From Actinokineospora baliensis (GTDB lineage Bacteria > Actinomycetota > Actinomycetes > Mycobacteriales > Pseudonocardiaceae), in the NCBI RefSeq assembly GCF_016907695.1, contig NZ_JAFBCK010000001.1:4762001-4826000 (forward strand): 64,000 nucleotides of DNA. The letters run 5' to 3'. Made by a program: the position numbers and the translations under genes. Every line of letters starts with the position of its first letter. Position 1 is the first letter of the stretch. The notes beneath the pieces are model-generated. The model was not told the DNA's origin and searched no databases. It was given only the letters and a program-made list of their open reading frames with translations. Below, in pieces: positions 59,516-64,000 of this stretch.

Positions 59516-62500
59516 GCGGGTCCTCCTGGTACCGCGATGGCTATGGCGTGGCCGTCGATGAGGAAGCTGGCTACTCGGGCGGGGGTGCCGTCGAGGGTGA
59601 CGCAGGTTCCGTCGACCGCGAGGATTCTTGGGGTGCCGGTGATGCCGACGCGGCGGATGGCGTTGGCTCGGGTGCGGGATTCGTGTTCGCTCTCGCCTGT
59701 TTTGTCGCACAGGGAGTCGGCGAGGGGGTCGTTGTCGCCGAGGCCTCCTATGGCGATCCAGGCTGTATCTGTGGTGCGCAGGCGTAGTTGGCCGTCGACT
59801 AGTAAGGAGCGGATCTCCACGTGGTCGGCGATGCCGCATTCGATGAGTCTGCGGCTGAGCAGGGGGCCGATGAGGGCCACCGGCAGGGGAGCCGACCAGG
59901 GGCGTGGGCCGACGGCCCGTAGCCGCAGGTTGTCCCATCGGGCGATGTAGTCGCCGCTGGGTGCGATGACGTCCACGGTGTAGGCGAACTCGTCGGCTGT
60001 GTGCCGCAGTTCCCGCGCGCGAACGTAGGCCGGACCCCGGTGATGCCGCCAGACCGTGACAGCGCCCGCGCCGGTCGGCAGGCAGGCCCGGTGCGGCAGG
60101 CACGCGAGCAGTACGTGGATGCTGGCGTCCAGCAGGCCCGGGTCTCCCAAGAGCAGCCGCTGCCCGTGGATCCCGGCGAACCAGTCGGAGCCGGACGTGT
60201 CGATCCACGCCCCGACTTCGAACGCCGACAGGTAGTCGTAGCCGAGCAGCCGTGCGAAGCGTCCTGAGTGGAAGAACAACGGCCCGTACAACGGGTGCGG
60301 GCCATCAACCACAGGCGGCTGACCCGGTGCTTCCGGAGCAGGCGCCTCGGCGGCGGGGGCGACCGTCACCGTGAGGCGGGCGAGGTCGAACCGGTCGCTG
60401 TCGTCGGTGAGGCGGGCGTGGACCTGGTCGCCGTCGGCCAGGGTGGCGATGCGAATCTTGCGGACGTCGTCGCCGGTGATGGGGGCGGTGAGGTCGAGGT
60501 CGTGGAAGGCCCAGCCGGAGCGGTCGCCGGTCGTGGCGTGCACGGTCTGCGCGACCGCCTCCAGCCCGACCACGGCGGGCAGCACCGCGACGCCGTCGAT
60601 GCTGTGCTCGGTCAGGTACGGGTCGTCGCTCGGGGTGAGCGTCGTATCGGCGATGACCTCCACGCCCGGGGTGATGGTCCTGGTTTCCTCGAGGAACCGC
60701 AGCAGCGGCACCTCCGGCTGGGTCAGCGCCAACGTCCCCGGGTCCGGGAATCGCCCGCTGATCATCACCGTGGTCGGCATGTCCGAGCAGGTCAGCGCGT
60801 CGAGCAGGGCCTCCGCGCCCGCGGTGGGGGAGATGGGGACGACACCGCGCGCGGCGAGCCCGTCCACGACCCCCATCCGCGCACCCATCCCCACCGCCGA
60901 CCACAGCGACCACTCGACGCAGTGCGCGCGGCAGTCGGGGTGCTCGGCGGCCCACTCGGCGAGCATGTGCCGGAGCCAGTCGTTGGCCACGCAGTACTCC
61001 GACTGACCCGCCAGCCCCACACGGCCGATGATCGATCCATAGGCGACCACCAACCGCAGGTCATTCCCAGCGGCGGCCAGCAAGGTGCGCAGGCCGTCGA
61101 CCTTCGGTGACAGCACCCGACGCAGCGTCGACCCACTGACCGCCGACATCAGCCGGGGTTCGTTCACCGCGGCACCGTGCAGCACCCCGCGCACCGGGCC
61201 GAGTTCGCGGCCCGCGGCCAGGATGCCCCGGGCTGCGCGCGGGTCGGTAATGTCAGCGGAGTGGTAGTGCGCCTGGACCTTGCGCCGCGCCGCAGCGAGC
61301 CCGTCGACAACGCCTGGGTCGGTCGGGGGGCGGCGGCCGGTGAACAGTAGGACGCAGCCGCTGTGTTGGGCGAGTGCGATCGCAGTGTGTGCGGTGATTC
61401 CGGTGACTCCGCCGGTGACCACACAGACCTCGCCTGTGCCTATAGGCAGCGGCCCGTCTGCGCGCACGGGATGCAGCGCCGTCTCAAGATGCTCGACTGT
61501 GCCATCAGCGCGTACTCGCAGTTGCTGATGCCCACTGCCAGCGATCAGAGCCGGGTCGACATCGGTGACGCCAGGGGGAACCGCGATGACAGTCGTCGCA
61601 ACCTCAGTGAGCTCGGACTGCGCACTACGCCCCACCGCCGCCGCAGCGGGATGACCGTGGTGGACCACCACAACCACCGCGGGCTTCCTCTGCCCGATCT
61701 CATTCAGCAGCGCAGCGACCTCATCCGCGCTAGCCTCCGGCGGCAGGTACGCCGCGATGCCACTACGGCCAGGAGCGCTCACCAGCGCTTTCCGCATCCA
61801 ATGGTCCTCCGGAGCCCACCACGTCCACTCGACCGGCCCCGCCGCGCGGCGCGGCACCCCAGGGACCCAGTGGTGGGTGAACGGCCGCACCCAATCCTCA
61901 ACCCCGCGCAGTCCGGTCTCAGAGTGCGCGTCGGCGAACTCCAGCTCCGCGAGCACCTCAGCGGTCTCCCCAACGGTCGCGTCGGCGAACGCGGGAAACG
62001 CCTGCGGTGTCTTGCGACCCAGCTCAGCAGCCACCTGCGTGACCAGCGTGACGATCCGCAGCGAGCTCAGGTGCAGGTCCCGCGACAGCGACGTGTCGTC
62101 GGTGATCCCCGCCAACTCCAGCTCACACTCGTCGGCCAGCCGAGTCCGCAGCGCCAACAGCGGATCCGCCCCGGTCGTCGCCACGCTCACGGGCGCGGGT
62201 TCTCTGTGGACACCACGAGGGGTGATGTCGCCCTCGGCCTCGCACGGGCTGCGCAGGAACGACATGGGCGTGCCCGGCGGCAGACACCGGTCCGAGCGGC
62301 GGGCGAACCACGCCGCCCCCGACACCGCGCCAGAGGCGATGAGCGTGGCCGTGGCGATGGCGTGCGTGCGGTCCGACCCACCGCAGTCGAGCGTCACCAC
62401 CGGGACCTCAGGGGCGCAGTCAGCTGCCAGGCCACTCAACGTGCGACCGGGCCCGACCTCGACCAACAACCCCACCCGCGCGGCGAGATCGGTGACAGCA

Positions 62501-64000
62501 TCGCGGAAGCGGACAGGCTCGGTCAGCTGCGCCAGCAACACCTCGCCCAAGTCGGCGTCGGCCAATGGCCCGCCGGTGACCGTGGAGGTCACGGGCTTGC
62601 GTGGGCGGTGGAACTCGACCCCGGCCAGCACGGCCCGCATCGGCTCGCGGGCGGCCAGCATCGCGGGGCTGTGGAAGGCGTGGGACACGGTCAACGCGGT
62701 CGCGCCGATCCCGGCGGCCGACGCCCGGTCCATGACCGTGGTGATCTCGTCGACCGGGCCGCCGACCGAGGTCCTACGAGGCCCGTTGTCGCAGGCCAGC
62801 ACCACCGAGGTCCCCGCAGTGAGCGCGGCGACCTCCGAGGCGGCCACATCCAGTGCGGCCATTGTCGTGGCGGGGCTCCCGTAGTCGGCCATCACCCGGC
62901 CGCGCGCGGCAGCCAACTCCAGCGCGGCAGCTGGCTCGAGCGCGCCCGCCCAGACGAGAGCGGAGATCTCACCGAGGCTGTGCCCAACCGCGCCGACCGC
63001 GTCGCACCCCAGGTGGTCCAGCCAGGCCAGGCCCGCCAGCGACTGGCGCACGATGGCCGGTTGGGCCGCTGCGGTGTCGGTGTCACCGGCGCGGATCGCC
63101 GAGGGCGCCGCCGGGATGCCGAACTCCTCGGCCCACGCGGACAGGTCCGGGCGAACCGGGGCGGCCTGGCCGGGGAAGAGCAGGCCCACCTCCGGCGCCG
63201 GACCCCTGGCCAGGGTGAACCCCGCCTTCGCGGCCACGGTCAGCGTCCCGTCCCAGCTGTCCAACCGGGTCGCCGCGGCCACCGCGGCCGCGGCGAGTTC
63301 GGTGGGCCGGGACGCGACCAACGCGCACCGCACGGGAGCGCCGGTTCCGCTGCTGGCTGCAACGTCGTGGAGTTCGGCAGCGCTCAGACCGGCGAACCAG
63401 TCGGAGAGTGACCGCAGCAGGCTGGCCAGCTCGGCCGCGCTGTCCGCGCCGAGAAGCACGATGTCGTACCGCGGTGGCGGGAAGGCCACCGGCTCGACCG
63501 CGGCCATCGTCGGAGCGTCGCTGCCGACGACGACGTGGGAGTTGATGCCCCCGAACCCGAGCGCCGACACCGACGCCATGCGGGTCGCGACCTCCCACGG
63601 CTCCGGTGCGGTCAGCGTCCGCAGCGGGGTAGCGGGGGAGCACAGCACGGGGTGCGGATCGACGCACCCTGTCGTCGTCGGCAGCACCCCCGACCGGACC
63701 GCCATGATCGCCTTGATCAGCCCGGCGACACCCGCGGCGGCCTTGGTGTGCCCGATGTTCGCTTTGACCGACCCCAGCGCCGCCCGCGGACCGCCAGCCC
63801 CGCGCAACCCGGCCAGCGCGGTCAACTCCGCCTCGTCGCCGACCGACGTCCCCGTGCCGTGCCCCTCGACCAGGTCCACAGCGGACGGTGCCACGCCCGC
63901 CATCCGGTACGCGAGGTCCATCGCCCGCCGTTGCCCGGTCGCCGACGGTCGGGTCAACCCACCGGCACCGTCGGCGGACATGCCCCAGCCCGCCAACTCG
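59512..64000 (-). CDS. Enediyne-type iterative polyketide synthase, 5' end outside window
   Basis: Only the last 1495 or so residues are visible. Numbering from the TTG codon at 63996, domains are: the KS C-terminal part with catalytic His46 (EGHGTGT) and His83 (KANIGHTK); AT with GHSLGE (Ser340); ACP with DLHLSSLRIV (Ser645); KR with TGGVTGITAHTA and Tyr1001 in SEYCVANDWL; DH with His1131 in HSIDGVAVLP. A C-terminal region where enediyne synthases carry a phosphopantetheinyl transferase follows. The order KS-AT-ACP-KR-DH and the KS string GWGMSADGAGGLTRP match PKSE proteins. The ACP has SSL instead of DSL, and the C-terminal domain looks degraded. Followed by its thioesterase. Confidence 0.9.
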   Translation of the reverse strand, partial: ELAGWGMSADGAGGLTRPSATGQRRAMDLAYRMAGVAPSAVDLVEGHGTGTSVGDEAELTALAGLRGAGGPRAALGSVKANIGHTKAAAGVAGLIKAIMAVRSGVLPTTTGCVDPHPVLCSPATPLRTLTAPEPWEVATRMASVSALGFGGINSHVVVGSDAPTMAAVEPVAFPPPRYDIVLLGADSAAELASLLRSLSDWFAGLSAAELHDVAASSGTGAPVRCALVASRPTELAAAAVAAATRLDSWDGTLTVAAKAGFTLARGPAPEVGLLFPGQAAPVRPDLSAWAEEFGIPAAPSAIRAGDTDTAAAQPAIVRQSLAGLAWLDHLGCDAVGAVGHSLGEISALVWAGALEPAAALELAAARGRVMADYGSPATTMAALDVAASEVAALTAGTSVVLACDNGPRRTSVGGPVDEITTVMDRASAAGIGATALTVSHAFHSPAMLAAREPMRAVLAGVEFHRPRKPVTSTVTGGPLADADLGEVLLAQLTEPVRFRDAVTDLAARVGLLVEVGPGRTLSGLAADCAPEVPVVTLDCGGSDRTHAIATATLIASGAVSGAAWFARRSDRCLPPGTPMSFLRSPCEAEGDITPRGVHREPAPVSVATTGADPLLALRTRLADECELELAGITDDTSLSRDLHLSSLRIVTLVTQVAAELGRKTPQAFPAFADATVGETAEVLAELEFADAHSETGLRGVEDWVRPFTHHWVPGVPRRAAGPVEWTWWAPEDHWMRKALVSAPGRSGIAAYLPPEASADEVAALLNEIGQRKPAVVVVVHHGHPAAAAVGRSAQSELTEVATTVIAVPPGVTDVDPALIAGSGHQQLRVRADGTVEHLETALHPVRADGPLPIGTGEVCVVTGGVTGITAHTAIALAQHSGCVLLFTGRRPPTDPGVVDGLAAARRKVQAHYHSADITDPRAARGILAAGRELGPVRGVLHGAAVNEPRLMSAVSGSTLRRVLSPKVDGLRTLLAAAGNDLRLVVAYGSIIGRVGLAGQSEYCVANDWLRHMLAEWAAEHPDCRAHCVEWSLWSAVGMGARMGVVDGLAARGVVPISPTAGAEALLDALTCSDMPTTVMISGRFPDPGTLALTQPEVPLLRFLEETRTITPGVEVIADTTLTPSDDPYLTEHSIDGVAVLPAVVGLEAVAQTVHATTGDRSGWAFHDLDLTAPITGDDVRKIRIATLADGDQVHARLTDDSDRFDLARLTVTVAPAAEAPAPEAPGQPPVVDGPHPLYGPLFFHSGRFARLLGYDYLSAFEVGAWIDTSGSDWFAGIHGQRLLLGDPGLLDASIHVLLACLPHRACLPTGAGAVTVWRHHRGPAYVRARELRHTADEFAYTVDVIAPSGDYIARWDNLRLRAVGPRPWSAPLPVALIGPLLSRRLIECGIADHVEIRSLLVDGQLRLRTTDTAWIAIGGLGDNDPLADSLCDKTGESEHESRTRANAIRRVGITGTPRILAVDGTCVTLDGTPARVASFLIDGHAIAIAVPGGPA

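Noticed and set aside
61363..63411. 682-codon plus-strand frame opposite the PKS
   Set aside because: Arg/Gly/His/Gln-rich shadow of a clear multi-domain PKS frame.

Overview
The window is high-GC DNA from a filamentous actinomycete, most likely a member of the Pseudonocardiales (Actinokineospora, Saccharothrix or Amycolatopsis type). This is inferred from the GC-rich third codon positions, the frequent GTG starts, the SARP, HxlR and GntR-UTRA regulators, an actinobacterial ClpC and an enediyne-type polyketide synthase. The genus cannot be fixed from sequence reading alone. All functions are assigned from motifs and family memory; no searches were run.

Layout. 1-4.7 kb: small hypothetical genes and secreted proteins (tachylectin-like propeller, AA10 lytic polysaccharide monooxygenase, a thermolysin-like protein that has lost its zinc ligands), a membrane-anchored protein and an anti-sigma-like kinase. 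4.9-9.1 kb: one giant surface protein with ten DUF11-type repeats and a C-terminal LAATG sorting signal. 9.25-12.2 kb: a complete, tightly overlapping pqqA-C-D-E-B operon for pyrroloquinoline quinone. 12.3-14.7 kb: a GntR regulator, an unknown protein and a SARP regulator. 14.7-19.4 kb: a full selenocysteine locus (selA and tRNA-Sec on the minus strand; selD, a DUF899 thioredoxin-like gene and selB on the plus strand). 19.6-19.9 kb: a decayed IS110 transposase. 20.2-22.6 kb: a four-gene redox/secretion operon whose last gene is split by one in-frame TGA, making it a selenoprotein candidate. 22.9-31.4 kb: a subtilisin-like protease, a small exported protein, a sirtuin and a three-subunit molybdenum hydroxylase operon.

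31.6-64 kb looks like accessory, specialised-metabolism DNA. It has two homocysteine S-methyltransferase-family genes, four SAM methyltransferases (one PRMT-like), three family-5 solute-binding proteins that lack any signal peptide or ABC partner, two short beta-propeller proteins, two EF-hand proteins, an ABC1-type kinase, an ATP-grasp enzyme overlapping a ClpC paralogue, a class V aminotransferase fold enzyme, a P450, two paralogous HxlR-SCP2 regulators, an aromatic-hydroxylase-like non-heme iron protein, a DddA-like deaminase/Imm1 pair, and at the right edge an enediyne-type PKS with its thioesterase. The repeated pairing of beta-propeller and cytosolic solute-binding protein in two separate operons is the most system-like feature that I cannot match to a described pathway.

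Limits: the first gene and the PKS run off the window. Start codons were chosen from ribosome-binding sites, overlaps and family N-termini, and some remain ambiguous.
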